DNA of 64,000 bases from an uncultured Pseudoteredinibacter sp. (GCF_947500695.1 NZ_CANMSS010000012.1:1-64000), one strand, 5' to 3'. Numbered from the stretch's first letter, positions 22,262-32,431 are shown. A program made the numbers and translations. The notes: generated by a model from the letters alone, not told the origin.

Positions 22262-23674
22262 GTGTTAGGAGTCAACAAGCGAATTATTTGGGTGGCGAGC
22301 TGTGCATTAGGCGTGGTATTAGCCGGATGCTCTTGGGCCCCCAAACACTATAGTCCTGATACGGCTGAGCTAGATATACCCGAATATTGGCAGTCCAGCC
22401 AGCGTGGTGAGCCGCAATCGCTCGACACGCTGTTAAGTAAGCAAGCAGGGCAGCTAGATCTACTTAGTTTGCTGCCCAGCTTAAATTTAGAGTCTAAGCT
22501 AGATCCCTTATTTTCAGCCAACCCAAGCTTTCAGCGTCGCCTGTATCAGCTATTAGAGCAACGTGCGTTGCAGGGGCAGAGCGAAGCGGCTTTGCTACCC
22601 TCTTTGAATATCACCGCCGATAGAGATCGAACCGCATCAGCAGGCCAAAAGGCCAGTAGCCAACACAGTCTACGCTTAAGTAGCAGTTGGGAGCTGGATG
22701 TCTGGGGGCGTTTAAGTGATCAGTTGCAAGCTGCCGAATTCGATAGCCAAGCTTTAGCCTTAGAAATTGAATACGCTAAACGCTCTTTGTTGAGCGATGT
22801 GATTCAGCAAGCATTATTCTTATCTAATGGCCGCCTGGCTTTAGAGTTGGAAGAGCGCCGACTTGCTAGTGCGCTAAAAAATGAGCAGCTGATTCACCGG
22901 CGTTACAGAGCTGGTTTAGGTAGTTTGCGTGATCTGAATGTAGCGCAAACCGAAAGCTATCAGCGGCGTGCTGCTACGGAAGTTCTGCGAGAAAGTCAGC
23001 TTAACTATCAACGGGATTTGCAACGATTGTTTGCCGATTTTGAAATGCCGACGTTCGCAGAAAACACTTGGCAAGATGTAAAGTTTCCTGAAATCTCAAT
23101 GCCAGCAACAGTCCTGGCCCAGCGACCCGACCTGCAGGCGGCCTTCAAAAAAATCAAAGCTGCGGACCTGCGAAGTGAATACAGCTATAAGCAATTACTG
23201 CCTAGCTTCACCATTAATGCCAATCTCTTTAATAGCCAATTGAAAACGGCTGACCTACTCAGCAGTGACCCTAGCTGGAATCTATTGGGCCAGCTAAGTC
23301 AGAGCCTGTTTCAGGGTGGAAGAATCAAATCAGAAATCAAAGCCGCCGAAGCGAGAGCTGCACAGGCCTACTGGTCCTATAAAGAAGCCTTACTCGGCGC
23401 TTTTTTTGAAGTGGATTCGGCACTGAGTAAAGAAGCTAGCTTGGCAAAGCAGGAGCAAGCGCTAAAAGCCTCCTTGCGTTACGCGCAACAGAGTCATATC
23501 GACGTTGAACAACGATATCAACGTGGATTGAGCAGCATCTTTGATGTGCTTAGTGCCCAGCGTACTAGCTTCGATCTGCAGGCGCAGCTCTTGCAGTTGC
23601 AATTGGATCGAGCCAGTAACCGTTTGAACTTGGCCTTGGTAATGGGGCTGCCAATCAAAGCCACAACAATTTAA
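22262..23674 (+). CDS. Outer-membrane factor lipoprotein of an RND efflux system (NodT/TolC type)
   Basis: A 470-residue protein with a lipobox (VLAGC, Cys23) and the duplicated outer-membrane-efflux domain. Repeat 1 includes LRLSSSWELDVWGRLSDQLQAAE, a hallmark of NodT-like factors. Repeat 2 contains SQSLFQGGRIKSEIKAAEARAAQA. A long helical hairpin is expected. Start GTG 22262 lies after TTTAGGTG. It is the first gene of an operon with the adaptor, pump and two-component genes, 55 bases before the adaptor. Confidence 0.88.
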   Translation: MLGVNKRIIWVASCALGVVLAGCSWAPKHYSPDTAELDIPEYWQSSQRGEPQSLDTLLSKQAGQLDLLSLLPSLNLESKLDPLFSANPSFQRRLYQLLEQRALQGQSEAALLPSLNITADRDRTASAGQKASSQHSLRLSSSWELDVWGRLSDQLQAAEFDSQALALEIEYAKRSLLSDVIQQALFLSNGRLALELEERRLASALKNEQLIHRRYRAGLGSLRDLNVAQTESYQRRAATEVLRESQLNYQRDLQRLFADFEMPTFAENTWQDVKFPEISMPATVLAQRPDLQAAFKKIKAADLRSEYSYKQLLPSFTINANLFNSQLKTADLLSSDPSWNLLGQLSQSLFQGGRIKSEIKAAEARAAQAYWSYKEALLGAFFEVDSALSKEASLAKQEQALKASLRYAQQSHIDVEQRYQRGLSSIFDVLSAQRTSFDLQAQLLQLQLDRASNRLNLALVMGLPIKATTI

Positions 23675-23729
23675 TGCTATGTCTTTTTCTTCATACAAAA
23701 GGCAAGGAAAGAGTGGGAACTAAAAAACT

Positions 23730-24980
23730 ATGCTGAGTAAGCTTAAGAGCAATACGCTTTGGATTTCATTAGCGGGGCTAGGCCTGTTAATGCTATCGCT
23801 GGCCTATACCGTCTATGCCATTGAAAATCGGCCGGAGCCAGAAAAGTACCAAGAGGCCCAGCGCAAAGTGTTGGTCACGGTGGAAGCGATTAGTGTGGGT
23901 GCTCACCAAGGGCGGGTATTTGCCAATGCCGAAGTGCGCCCTAAATATGAGATGAGCCTCAGCTCTGAACTATCGGCTCGCGTTGAGAGCTTGCATCCTC
24001 TCTTTGAAACAGGCCGAGTTCTGAGCAAAGGAACAAGCCTACTTAAAGTCGATGCATTGCGCTTTCAACAGGAATACGCACAGGCGCAGCAGAACCTGGC
24101 ACAGGCCAATTTAAACCTGCAGCTTGAAAGACAAGAATCCAAGCAAGCACTGCTGGAATGGCAAGAGAGTGGGTTGGCGAAAGGGGTTAGCGTAGCGAAA
24201 GGATCGAAGACAGCGAAAGCATCGAAGGAAACGAAAATTGAAGCGGATGACTTGCGTCTGCGTAAACCTCAGTTACAACTGGCAGAAGCCGAAGTCGAGC
24301 AGGCCACTGCTGCACTCAAGCTGGCAAAGCAAAATTTAAATAGAACCGAGATGCGCCTACCTTTTGATGCCGTTATTAGTGAACGTTTAGTAGCACCGGG
24401 GCAGTTTTTACAAGCGGGGCAGGCTGTCGCAACAATATACAGCGCCAACGATCTAGAGCTAACCGTGATGCTTAAACCGTCGGAGTGGCAATTGCTTTTC
24501 GGTGCTACTCACAGTATTGAGAATTACCAAGCGAGTATTATCTTAAGTGGAGATGATGGCAGTAGCTGGCGGGCAAAAATTGCTAGGGCCGGTCAGGCCT
24601 TTGATCGCCAAACCCGTTTGCGACCTTTGGTATTGCGTGTTGTACAAGACCCAAAGCAAGAGATGTCTCTTTTGTCAGGTAATTTTGTGGGGGTGGAAAT
24701 CCCTGGACGGGTTGAGCAAGGCCTAATGGCTGTAGCGGCTAGCAGTGTGAGCAGCAGTGGTGATCTATGGTATGTGGATGCCAAAAAACGATTGCGAAGC
24801 TTTAGCGCCGATATCGCATTTCAGCACAAAGGCAATGTTTATGTGCGTCCTCCCGCAGGGCTGGTTAGCCAAAGCTTAGATATCCTCAGTAGCCCGCTTC
24901 CACACTATGTAAATGGCCAGCAGGTCGAAGTGCAAAGGCTGAATCAGCTGGCTGTTAATAGACGTGGTGCTGCGCAATGA
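23730..24980 (+). CDS. RND efflux periplasmic adaptor (membrane fusion protein)
   Basis: A 416-residue protein with one N-terminal membrane anchor (about 8-28). A lipoyl/barrel-sandwich half-motif (A.VRPKYEMSLSSELSARVESLH..FETGRVLSKGTSLLKVDA) is followed by a coiled-coil hairpin and the second lipoyl half (RLPFDAVISERLVAPGQFLQAGQAVATI). A Lys-rich segment of about 20 residues (151-170, AKGVSVAKGSKTAKASKETK) interrupts the hairpin. Its stop overlaps the pump start by four bases, so synthesis is coupled. Confidence 0.88.
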   Translation: MLSKLKSNTLWISLAGLGLLMLSLAYTVYAIENRPEPEKYQEAQRKVLVTVEAISVGAHQGRVFANAEVRPKYEMSLSSELSARVESLHPLFETGRVLSKGTSLLKVDALRFQQEYAQAQQNLAQANLNLQLERQESKQALLEWQESGLAKGVSVAKGSKTAKASKETKIEADDLRLRKPQLQLAEAEVEQATAALKLAKQNLNRTEMRLPFDAVISERLVAPGQFLQAGQAVATIYSANDLELTVMLKPSEWQLLFGATHSIENYQASIILSGDDGSSWRAKIARAGQAFDRQTRLRPLVLRVVQDPKQEMSLLSGNFVGVEIPGRVEQGLMAVAASSVSSSGDLWYVDAKKRLRSFSADIAFQHKGNVYVRPPAGLVSQSLDILSSPLPHYVNGQQVEVQRLNQLAVNRRGAAQ

Positions 24981-27900
24981 ATTCGTCTGATCAGCATAGC
25001 GACAAGCAAGGCATGGATAAGCAAGCGATCAATAAAGGTGTCGTTGCCTGGTTTGTACATAATCCCGTTGCTGCCAATTTATTGATGCTGCTCATCTTAG
25101 CGATGGGGCTAGGAACGGCGGCCTCCTTACGTATTGAAGGCTTTCCGAGTGTAGAGCCGAATCGCATCAGCATAGATGTGCGTTTTGAAAGTGGCGACCC
25201 CCAGCAGGCCGAAGAAGGCATTGCGATTAAGATCGAAGAGGCCTTGGCTGGGCAGGCGGGTATTAAGCGAATAGCTTCGTCCAGTACTAATAGCTCGGTT
25301 ACCGTCACCGTTGAAAAGCAGCATGATTATGACCTCGATCGTTTAACCGCTGAGGTTAAAAATATCGTCGATGGTATTCCCAGTTTTCCTGCTGCTGCAG
25401 AGAAGCCGATTGTTTCACGCCAGCAATGGGATGAAAGTGCTATCTGGGTGAGCGTTTATGGTGATGTAGGGCAGCGAGAGTTACAGCAATTTAGCCGCAG
25501 ACTAGAAACAGACTTGTTGAAGCTCGGGAGCGTTCATAAAGTCACCCGCAGCGGTTGGCGCACCGATGAGATTTCTGTAGAGCTTGATGAGTACGCCTTG
25601 CAAAGCTACGGATTAAGTCTAAACGATGTGGTTGAGCGTATTCGAGCTGAGTCCATTAGTGAGAGCAGTGGGGAGTTGCGTTCTGATAAAGGTTTGATTC
25701 TGCTGAAGGCTGATAAGCAACGTTATAGAGCTTCAGAGTTCGCGCAAATAGTTGTTAGCAGCTACGCCGATGGCCGTGACGTTTTGTTGAAAGATATTGC
25801 CACTATTCGCGAAGGATACGAAGAAAGCCCTAATGTACTTTCTCGCTTACATGGAAAACGTGCTATCACGCTAGAAGTGGGCGCAGGGCGGCGGGACAAT
25901 ATTATTGAAATCTCGGAGCAGGTTAAAGAACGTGTGCAACATTGGCAGGGCTCAGGCGATACTCCCGAGGGCGTAGTTATCGAAGCCTGGTGGGATCAAA
26001 GTAGCAATATGATCGATCGCCTGAATTTGATAGTTGATAACGGCTTGATCGGTATTCTGTTGGTAATGTTGGTGTTGACCATCTTCTTGAACTTTAAGGT
26101 TGCTCTGTGGGTGGCAATGGGTTTGCCGATTTGTTTTGCCGGTGGCCTAATTTTAATGGGAGGGAGTTTTTGGGATCTAACCTTGAACCAGTTAACCACC
26201 TTTGGCTTTGTATTGGTGCTAGGGATTTTAGTGGACGATGCTGTTGTAGTGGGGGAAAGTGTCTACTCGGCACGCAAAGAGCTTGGTGATAATGTAGAGT
26301 CCACAATCGTGGGGGTACAGCGCATTGCGGTGCCAACCGCATTTGGTGTATTGACCACGGTAGCGGCATTTTTTCCCTTGTCTTTGGTTGAGGGGCAATT
26401 GGGCTCACTCTTTTCCCAGTTTGCTTTGGTGTGTACCGCCTGCCTGATTTTTTCCTTGATCGAGTCTAAATTAATTCTACCTGCGCATTTAAGACATCTA
26501 CAAACTCAGCAAAATCAGCATGAAGATGAAGCTAAAAAGCCGAAGAACATGGCCACTAGAGCCTTGTCTTTTGTGCAGGGAAAAGCGAATAATTTGATAG
26601 TTCGTCTCAATGAGGATTATTACCAACCTTTGTTAGATAGGGCTCTGCGCTTTCGCTATGCCACGTTATTGTGTTTTTTCGCAGCCTTTGTCTTGGTTAT
26701 CGGTATGGTGCCTAGCGGAAAGGTAGGCTTTAGCTTCTTTCCTGATATCCCTGAAGATAATGTCTCAGTGTTCTTTAGTGTCAGCCAAGGTGGGGGCTAT
26801 GGCTTGTTGCACCGTCAGGTCGACAAGGTGGAACGAGAGATTGCGACCTTAGACCAAGAGCTTCAAAAGCAATATGCTGTAAAGGAGGCATTTACGGCCC
26901 GTGTCTACTCACTGGTGGCGGATGATCAAAGCGGCTTGGTTCAGATTGAGCTTAGCTCGGCGGCTAGAAACTATATTGATTCCACAGAATATGCAGAGCA
27001 ACTGCAAGAACAGCTCAATACTTACGAAGGTTTGCAAGATCTTATTGTTTCAACAGACGACTTTGAAGATAAAGATGTAGAGCTTAACCTGCTATCGGAG
27101 GACGCCAGCCAGTTAAATGGTGCCGCACAAATGCTAAGTGTAAAGCTCGCCGAGTTAGCTGGGGTGCAGGATGTTCACAATAACTATGCGGCAGTACAGC
27201 CTGTCTTTCTATTTGAGCTGACCCCGCTCGGCCGCTCTCTTGGCATGTCCACGGCGGATTTAGCCCTGCAAATTCGGCAGAGCTTTTATGGTGCCGAGGT
27301 ACAGCGCATACAGCGGGGTAAAGACGAGGTTAAGGTCCGAGTGCGCTATCCATATCAGCAGCGCCAAGATATTACCAGCCTTGAAAATGCTCGTGTGCGC
27401 AGCCCCAGTGGGGAGGTGCTACCGCTAGCACTGGTGGCAAAGGTTAAGACAGAGCTAAAGCAGGAAACCATTCGAAGGGTAGCCAATCGTCGCTCGGCGA
27501 CTATTAGTGCAAACCTTCAGGAACAAATACTCAGTAGCTCAGCTCTAATCACCACTTTGGAAAATGAAGTCTTTCCTGAAATTAAGCGCCAGTACCCCAA
27601 TATCGATATCCTGATTGATGGGGATGCCGCTGAGGAGGAAGAAAGCTCGGATTCTTTGCTTGGTATTTTTATGCTGTCGCTATTTAGTATTTACTTTTTG
27701 TTAGCTGTGCCACTTAAATCCTATTGGCAGCCATTTGTCATTATGTCGGCTATTCCTTTTGGAATTGTAGGAGCCGTAATCGGGCATTGGGTAAATGATT
27801 TGGCGATTAGTATTCTATCGATATTCGGAATTCTCGCTTTAAGCGGAGTTGTGGTGAACGATAGCCTATTATTATTGAATCAATTTAACGCTTTGCGTTC

Positions 27901-28195
27901 CAAGGGCGTAGCTTTGCATGATGCACTCCTACAGGCGGGTGCTTTGCGTATGAGGGCTATTGTATTGACTACCTTAACAACGGTACTTGGCTTAGCGTCT
28001 TTGCTGCAAGAGACGGCTTCTCAAGCCCTATTCTTAATCCCGGCAGCTACATCACTGGCCTATGGCATTACTTTTGCTACTTTGGTGACATTAATATTAG
28101 TGCCAATTGTGCTTATGATTGCAGAAGACATTCGAGCACTATTTTTGCGCATGCGAAACAAGTTAACCCCTCATACATTGGGAGCCCGCGAATGA
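24977..28195 (+). CDS. RND-family efflux pump permease
   Basis: A 1072-residue protein of the AcrB/HAE type, the normal length. The proton-relay aspartates of span 4 are present in GILVDDAVVVGES; the periplasmic porter region starts with IRIEGFPSVEP-like sequence after the first span. The late FGIVGAVIGHWVND and FGILALSGVVVNDSLLLLNQFN segments match span 10-11 motifs. With the adaptor and outer-membrane factor it forms a three-part drug or metabolite exporter. Overlap of four bases on both sides (ATGA) shows tight operon packing. Confidence 0.92.
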   Translation: MNSSDQHSDKQGMDKQAINKGVVAWFVHNPVAANLLMLLILAMGLGTAASLRIEGFPSVEPNRISIDVRFESGDPQQAEEGIAIKIEEALAGQAGIKRIASSSTNSSVTVTVEKQHDYDLDRLTAEVKNIVDGIPSFPAAAEKPIVSRQQWDESAIWVSVYGDVGQRELQQFSRRLETDLLKLGSVHKVTRSGWRTDEISVELDEYALQSYGLSLNDVVERIRAESISESSGELRSDKGLILLKADKQRYRASEFAQIVVSSYADGRDVLLKDIATIREGYEESPNVLSRLHGKRAITLEVGAGRRDNIIEISEQVKERVQHWQGSGDTPEGVVIEAWWDQSSNMIDRLNLIVDNGLIGILLVMLVLTIFLNFKVALWVAMGLPICFAGGLILMGGSFWDLTLNQLTTFGFVLVLGILVDDAVVVGESVYSARKELGDNVESTIVGVQRIAVPTAFGVLTTVAAFFPLSLVEGQLGSLFSQFALVCTACLIFSLIESKLILPAHLRHLQTQQNQHEDEAKKPKNMATRALSFVQGKANNLIVRLNEDYYQPLLDRALRFRYATLLCFFAAFVLVIGMVPSGKVGFSFFPDIPEDNVSVFFSVSQGGGYGLLHRQVDKVEREIATLDQELQKQYAVKEAFTARVYSLVADDQSGLVQIELSSAARNYIDSTEYAEQLQEQLNTYEGLQDLIVSTDDFEDKDVELNLLSEDASQLNGAAQMLSVKLAELAGVQDVHNNYAAVQPVFLFELTPLGRSLGMSTADLALQIRQSFYGAEVQRIQRGKDEVKVRVRYPYQQRQDITSLENARVRSPSGEVLPLALVAKVKTELKQETIRRVANRRSATISANLQEQILSSSALITTLENEVFPEIKRQYPNIDILIDGDAAEEEESSDSLLGIFMLSLFSIYFLLAVPLKSYWQPFVIMSAIPFGIVGAVIGHWVNDLAISILSIFGILALSGVVVNDSLLLLNQFNALRSKGVALHDALLQAGALRMRAIVLTTLTTVLGLASLLQETASQALFLIPAATSLAYGITFATLVTLILVPIVLMIAEDIRALFLRMRNKLTPHTLGARE

Positions 28196-28869
28196 ATATT
28201 CAAACTCTATTAGTCGAAGATAATATTAATCTGGCGACTACTATCGCGACTTATTTGAAGCTAGAAGGTATTGAGTGTGATTTTGCTCCCAATGGCGAAG
28301 CGGGTCTAAACCTAGCTCTAAATAACAATTACCAAACCATTTTACTGGATATTAATCTGCCCAAACTTAATGGCTTTGAAGTATGCGAGGCATTAAGGAA
28401 TCAGGGGGTTGATACTCCAGTTTTAATGCTAACCGCGCGCGATGCCTTGGCCGACAAGTTGAATGGTTTTGATGTAGGTACAGATGATTACCTAGTAAAG
28501 CCCTTTGAAATGGAAGAGCTGGCTGCGCGGATTAAATCGCTCTCGCATCGTCGAAGCGCTCAAGCCAAGAAACTATTCTTGGCCGATATTGAAGTCGACT
28601 TGCAAAGTAAAACGGTTTGCCGGGGTGGAAAGTTGATTGATGTGACGCCAACGGGCTGGACCATATTGGTGGAGCTAATGCGAAAATCGCCGGATATTGT
28701 AAAACGTGATGCCCTGGAGTGGGCGATTTGGCAGAATGATGTTCCGGATACTGATTTGTTAAAAGTTCATATGTATCGCTTGCGTCAACAGCTTGATAAG
28801 CCCTTTGATAAAACACTGATTCATACTGTTCCCAATCATGGCTTTGTTATGCGTGAGCTGAATGTTTAA
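28192..28869 (+). CDS. OmpR-family response regulator
   Basis: A 225-residue protein. The receiver domain has the acid pair E9/D10, the phosphorylated Asp53 (TILLDINLPK), Thr in MLTARDA, and Lys in LVKPF. The C-terminal winged helix (about 125-222) ends in LLKVHMYRLRQQLDKP. It overlaps the pump gene by 4 bases and the kinase by 8, so it most likely controls this efflux operon and the MipA-type gene. Confidence 0.93.
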   Translation: MNIQTLLVEDNINLATTIATYLKLEGIECDFAPNGEAGLNLALNNNYQTILLDINLPKLNGFEVCEALRNQGVDTPVLMLTARDALADKLNGFDVGTDDYLVKPFEMEELAARIKSLSHRRSAQAKKLFLADIEVDLQSKTVCRGGKLIDVTPTGWTILVELMRKSPDIVKRDALEWAIWQNDVPDTDLLKVHMYRLRQQLDKPFDKTLIHTVPNHGFVMRELNV

Positions 28870-30205
28870 AAAGATATTTTCTATCGGGCCAAACCGTAGT
28901 ATCAAGAGCCTATTGATGTGGTGGATTATTGGTGCAGGTACCATTTTTGCACTGATTTTTGCCATCATGTCTTCCATACTTCTAAATCTAGGGGTATTAC
29001 TAAAACTCAAAGGTGAGGCAGAAAGGGAAATCTCCGCTTATATGTCTCGTCTTGAGAACGACCCGAATGCGCCGCTGATGGCCGATGATTTTTACCACGT
29101 TTACACCTCTATCGATGATATTCCCGAGCCTATCAAGCTGATTTTTAAGCCTGAAAATTTCGAGCATGAAGATTATGATTTCTTTGTCGATATTGATTAT
29201 GACGAAAGCGAAGATACACCGGCTGATGATTTCAAAGAGCTGTGTGAAGGGCAAAACTGCCAAATACTCTTTTTGTATGCTTACCGTATGCCGGAAGGTC
29301 AGTGGCTTTATCTGTTAACGGGCATACAGCTAACTGAAGCTGAAGATCAAGAGCGAGATACGGTTCAAGATGCTGCGCTTTATTTTGCCCTATTTATTAT
29401 CTTATTGTTTTCCCTTCTAGCTCTTTTGCTATTTCGTAGAATAAGCCAACCTGTTCATGCTATTTCACAGTGGGCAAGCGAGCTGACGGTCGATAATGTA
29501 AAACAAGATTTGCCGAGTTTTCGTTATCGAGAGCTCAATGTTATCGCGTTAAAGCTTCAAGAAGCCTTTGCCAGGACTGCGGAATCAACAGAAAAAGAAC
29601 GAAGATTCTTGCAATATGCAAGTCATGAGCTTAGAACGCCTATTGCCGTAGCTGCCGGAAATATTGAACTTCTTGAAAAGCTCGACGGATTCAGTGATCT
29701 CTCTGGGCAAGAGAAGCAGGCTTTAGAGCGCATAAAGTACTCCGTAACAGATATGCGACTACTGACCGAGACACTGCTTTGGTTGAATCGAAAAGATGCG
29801 ATTAGCCCTCCTGTAGAAAAGATCGATTTACTGGAGCTGTGTCAGAGCTCTATCGACGACAATAGCTATCTATTGAAAGGGAAAAGTGTCTCTATTGATC
29901 TAAGAGGCTTGTCAGTATACGTCGAAGAACCCCCTGTATTTTGCACTATTCTAATTTCAAATCTAATTCGGAATGCGTTTCAACATACCCAGAAAGGTGG
30001 TGTGGAGGTAAGTTTATCCGATAATGGCCTGCGAATTCTAAACTGGGAAACAACTGACTCTGCTTCAGTGACGGACTCGGAACAGGTTGGTTTCGGTTTG
30101 GGCTTAGATTTAGTAGAGCAGATTGCTGAAAGACTGGGGTGGTACTATCACTGTGAAATTACAGGCAGTGGTCGTGAATGCCTATTGCGATTTAAACCTG
30201 TGTAA
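28862..30205 (+). CDS. Sensor histidine kinase
   Basis: A 447-residue protein: a first membrane span near residues 19-41, a periplasmic domain of about 130 residues that is rich in Asp and Glu, a second span near 172-191, a HAMP-like linker (RRISQPVHAISQWASEL), the dimerisation helix with phospho-acceptor His255 (YASHELRTPIAV), and an HATPase domain (N box LIRNAFQHT, G box VGFGLGLDLVEQI). The acidic sensor domain suggests binding of cationic compounds or metal ions; that is inference. Confidence 0.92.
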   Translation: MFKKIFSIGPNRSIKSLLMWWIIGAGTIFALIFAIMSSILLNLGVLLKLKGEAEREISAYMSRLENDPNAPLMADDFYHVYTSIDDIPEPIKLIFKPENFEHEDYDFFVDIDYDESEDTPADDFKELCEGQNCQILFLYAYRMPEGQWLYLLTGIQLTEAEDQERDTVQDAALYFALFIILLFSLLALLLFRRISQPVHAISQWASELTVDNVKQDLPSFRYRELNVIALKLQEAFARTAESTEKERRFLQYASHELRTPIAVAAGNIELLEKLDGFSDLSGQEKQALERIKYSVTDMRLLTETLLWLNRKDAISPPVEKIDLLELCQSSIDDNSYLLKGKSVSIDLRGLSVYVEEPPVFCTILISNLIRNAFQHTQKGGVEVSLSDNGLRILNWETTDSASVTDSEQVGFGLGLDLVEQIAERLGWYYHCEITGSGRECLLRFKPV

Positions 30206-30302
30206 AGTTAGTCGGTTTGGGAAATTAAATCTTTTTAATACACCTCATGGATACCTCTGAATAAATAAGATAGCCACTATCTTAAACAAGAGGAACAATG
30301 GC

Positions 30303-31067
30303 ATGAGGTTTTATCAATTTATCACCGCAGCTTGCTTATCTACTTGTGCGCTAGGCGTGTTGGCACAAAGTGATGAGCGTCATGACGAAGACAGCGAAGG
30401 CTATGCTTTAGGCATACTCGTAGGCAATGATCAATCTCTTTATGTGGGCGGTGATGATGAAATTCAGCCCTTTCCCTTTATTCAAGCTCGCTGGGGCAAC
30501 TTTTTTATTGGTGGGCCGGGCCTTGGATACTATCTATACGAAGATAACGGTTGGTCTATCAGTACCTCAATAGCCCTTGACGGTATCGGAGATACGGATC
30601 GCGATAATAGTAAGTTGCTTGCTGACATGCCTGAGTTCGATAGTATCGTAATGGGACAGATTGGAATATCGAAAGAAACCAACTGGGGTGAGTTTAGCTT
30701 GTCATTGGCTTCAGATGTAAGTGGAACCCATGATGGTACAAGTGCCGAGCTAGAATACAGTTTTGAAATACCTATGGCAGGCTGGATGATTGAGCCGTCG
30801 ATTGGCTTGCAGTGGCAAAGTGAAGAGATTAATCAGTACTTTTACGGCGTGGAACAACAATATGTACGCCCTGATCGTGCATTTTATAAGGCCGATGCCG
30901 GTGTGAATTATAGCGCTGGAATCATGGCTATGTACCCATTTATGGAAAATCATGCCGTGGTTTTAAATCTGGAATACGAGTCCTATTCCAAAGAAATCAG
31001 CGATAGCTCCATCGTGGACCGCGACAATACCTTCAATGTAGGTATTGGTTATGTATACCGTTTTTAA
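30303..31067 (+). CDS. MipA/OmpV-family outer-membrane protein
   Basis: A 254-residue protein with a signal peptide (cleavage near LGVLA-QS). The rest is a beta barrel with alternating aromatic residues, and VGIGYVYRF at the end gives the C-terminal aromatic needed for outer-membrane assembly. The PFPFIQARWGNFFIGGPGLGYYLYED segment is typical of MipA/OmpV. In other bacteria this family is found next to two-component systems and RND pumps responding to cationic peptides or drugs, as here. Ribosome site AAGAGGAAC. Confidence 0.87.
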   Translation: MRFYQFITAACLSTCALGVLAQSDERHDEDSEGYALGILVGNDQSLYVGGDDEIQPFPFIQARWGNFFIGGPGLGYYLYEDNGWSISTSIALDGIGDTDRDNSKLLADMPEFDSIVMGQIGISKETNWGEFSLSLASDVSGTHDGTSAELEYSFEIPMAGWMIEPSIGLQWQSEEINQYFYGVEQQYVRPDRAFYKADAGVNYSAGIMAMYPFMENHAVVLNLEYESYSKEISDSSIVDRDNTFNVGIGYVYRF

Positions 31068-31093
31068 AGGCTAGGAAGTCCTCTCCTCCTTTG

Positions 31094-31118
31094 GCCCGAG
31101 CAGCGCTCGGGCTTTTTT
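31094..31118 (+). terminator. Rho-independent terminator after the MipA/OmpV gene
   Basis: GCCCGAGC pairs with GCTCGGGC around AGC, followed by six T. It lies between two convergent genes. Confidence 0.9.
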
Positions 31119-31138
31119 AAGGTATCAGTTTGGAGTAT

Positions 31139-32431
31139 TTAGCGATTATTGATTATGGGATAAATCTCTTTAAGCAACCATTTCTCCAATGCTATCCAAC
31201 CATCTTCAACTTGCATCATTGCTGTGACTTCTAGTTCATTTTTGGGATCGGCCCAAAAAGTAGTGCCGCCCATGCCGCCCCAAAAAAAGCTACCTTGCGC
31301 ACGCACATCACCCGCAATTTCCTTTATGCCTAAACCATAGCCAAAGCCTACTCCCTGGTAAACCCTCGGCAAAAAATGAGTGTCTAAACCCTTGGTTTTA
31401 CTGCTTAACATCAGTGCTGTGCTCTTTTCTGAAAGCAGCTTTTTCCCTTCAAACTCCCCCTTGTTGGCGAGCATGCTAACAAAATTACTGTAGTCTTCGC
31501 TTGTTGAAACCAAGCCGCCTCCACTGGATAGCAATTTTGGCTTTTCTAAATAAGGGCTATCTTTGGCTCGTTCGCTAAGTGATATCTTTTCTTGATTGAA
31601 TACAAATGCGGCTTCAAAGGTACCTGCATCGTATACGTACATATCGACCAGGCGATGTTGCTCTTTCTCTGGCACGTAGAAAGCGGTGTCTTTCATATTC
31701 AAGGGTTCAAAAATAAATTTCCGAAAGTAGGCATCCAGCTTAAGGCCGCTTACGCGCTCGATGATGGCACCTTGGATATCACTGGCGATGCTATACTTAA
31801 GTCTCTCACCTGGTGGAAATTTTAAGTCGATACCGGATAGATCATCGACAAGGTCGTCTAGGGTATTACGGCGGCTGAGCGGATTGGCAATCAAATAGCG
31901 AATATCTACCCAGCTCTTTAAGCCGCCGCCGTAACCGAAACCAGCGGTATGGGAAAGCAGTTGGTGAATGTTAACGGTATACACCTTACCATCAACCTCG
32001 AACGGTTCGAACTCTGGTAGATACTTACGAATATCATCGTCTAGTGAAATGAACCCTTTATCCAACAGTTGCAGCATGGCAACAGCAGTAATGGGTTTGC
32101 TCATGGAATAGATGCGAAATAGTGCATCCTTGCTCATAAGCTTTTCTTTAGAAATATTGATCTTGCCATGGGCTTGGTGGTGGATAACATCGCCACGGTG
32201 TTTCACCTTTAGCACCAAACCGGGTAGTTGGTGGGCGTCCAATAATTCCTCAATTTTTTGGGACAGCCGTAGATGGCGAGCCTCCGAGCTAACGATGACT
32301 GGATGACTATCCGCTAAATGCGGATTCGCCAAAGGCTCTTCAGCCGCTGTACTGGTCGCTATCACTATCCAGAACATATTGATAAGTAAGGGTAAAAGTT
32401 TGGCGCTTTTCGAGGGACTTAGCAGTGTCAC
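31139..32431 (-). CDS. Serine hydrolase of the beta-lactamase/class C family
   Basis: A 430-residue exported protein. A signal peptide covers about the first 30 residues. The nucleophile motif is SMSK (Ser-x-x-Lys, residues about 108-111), with RIYSMSKPITAVAMLQL matching the family. The Tyr motif is YSIASD, where the usual Asn is Ala, and the third motif appears as WGGMGGTTFWADP. This group includes esterases and D-aminopeptidases; there is no specific sign of penicillin hydrolysis. Monocistronic. Confidence 0.85.
   Translation of the reverse strand: MTLLSPSKSAKLLPLLINMFWIVIATSTAAEEPLANPHLADSHPVIVSSEARHLRLSQKIEELLDAHQLPGLVLKVKHRGDVIHHQAHGKINISKEKLMSKDALFRIYSMSKPITAVAMLQLLDKGFISLDDDIRKYLPEFEPFEVDGKVYTVNIHQLLSHTAGFGYGGGLKSWVDIRYLIANPLSRRNTLDDLVDDLSGIDLKFPPGERLKYSIASDIQGAIIERVSGLKLDAYFRKFIFEPLNMKDTAFYVPEKEQHRLVDMYVYDAGTFEAAFVFNQEKISLSERAKDSPYLEKPKLLSSGGGLVSTSEDYSNFVSMLANKGEFEGKKLLSEKSTALMLSSKTKGLDTHFLPRVYQGVGFGYGLGIKEIAGDVRAQGSFFWGGMGGTTFWADPKNELEVTAMMQVEDGWIALEKWLLKEIYPIINNR

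Noticed and set aside
31139..32431. A true antibiotic-degrading beta-lactamase
   Set aside because: The Tyr motif lacks the usual Asn and the overall pattern fits esterase/peptidase relatives; resistance cannot be claimed.
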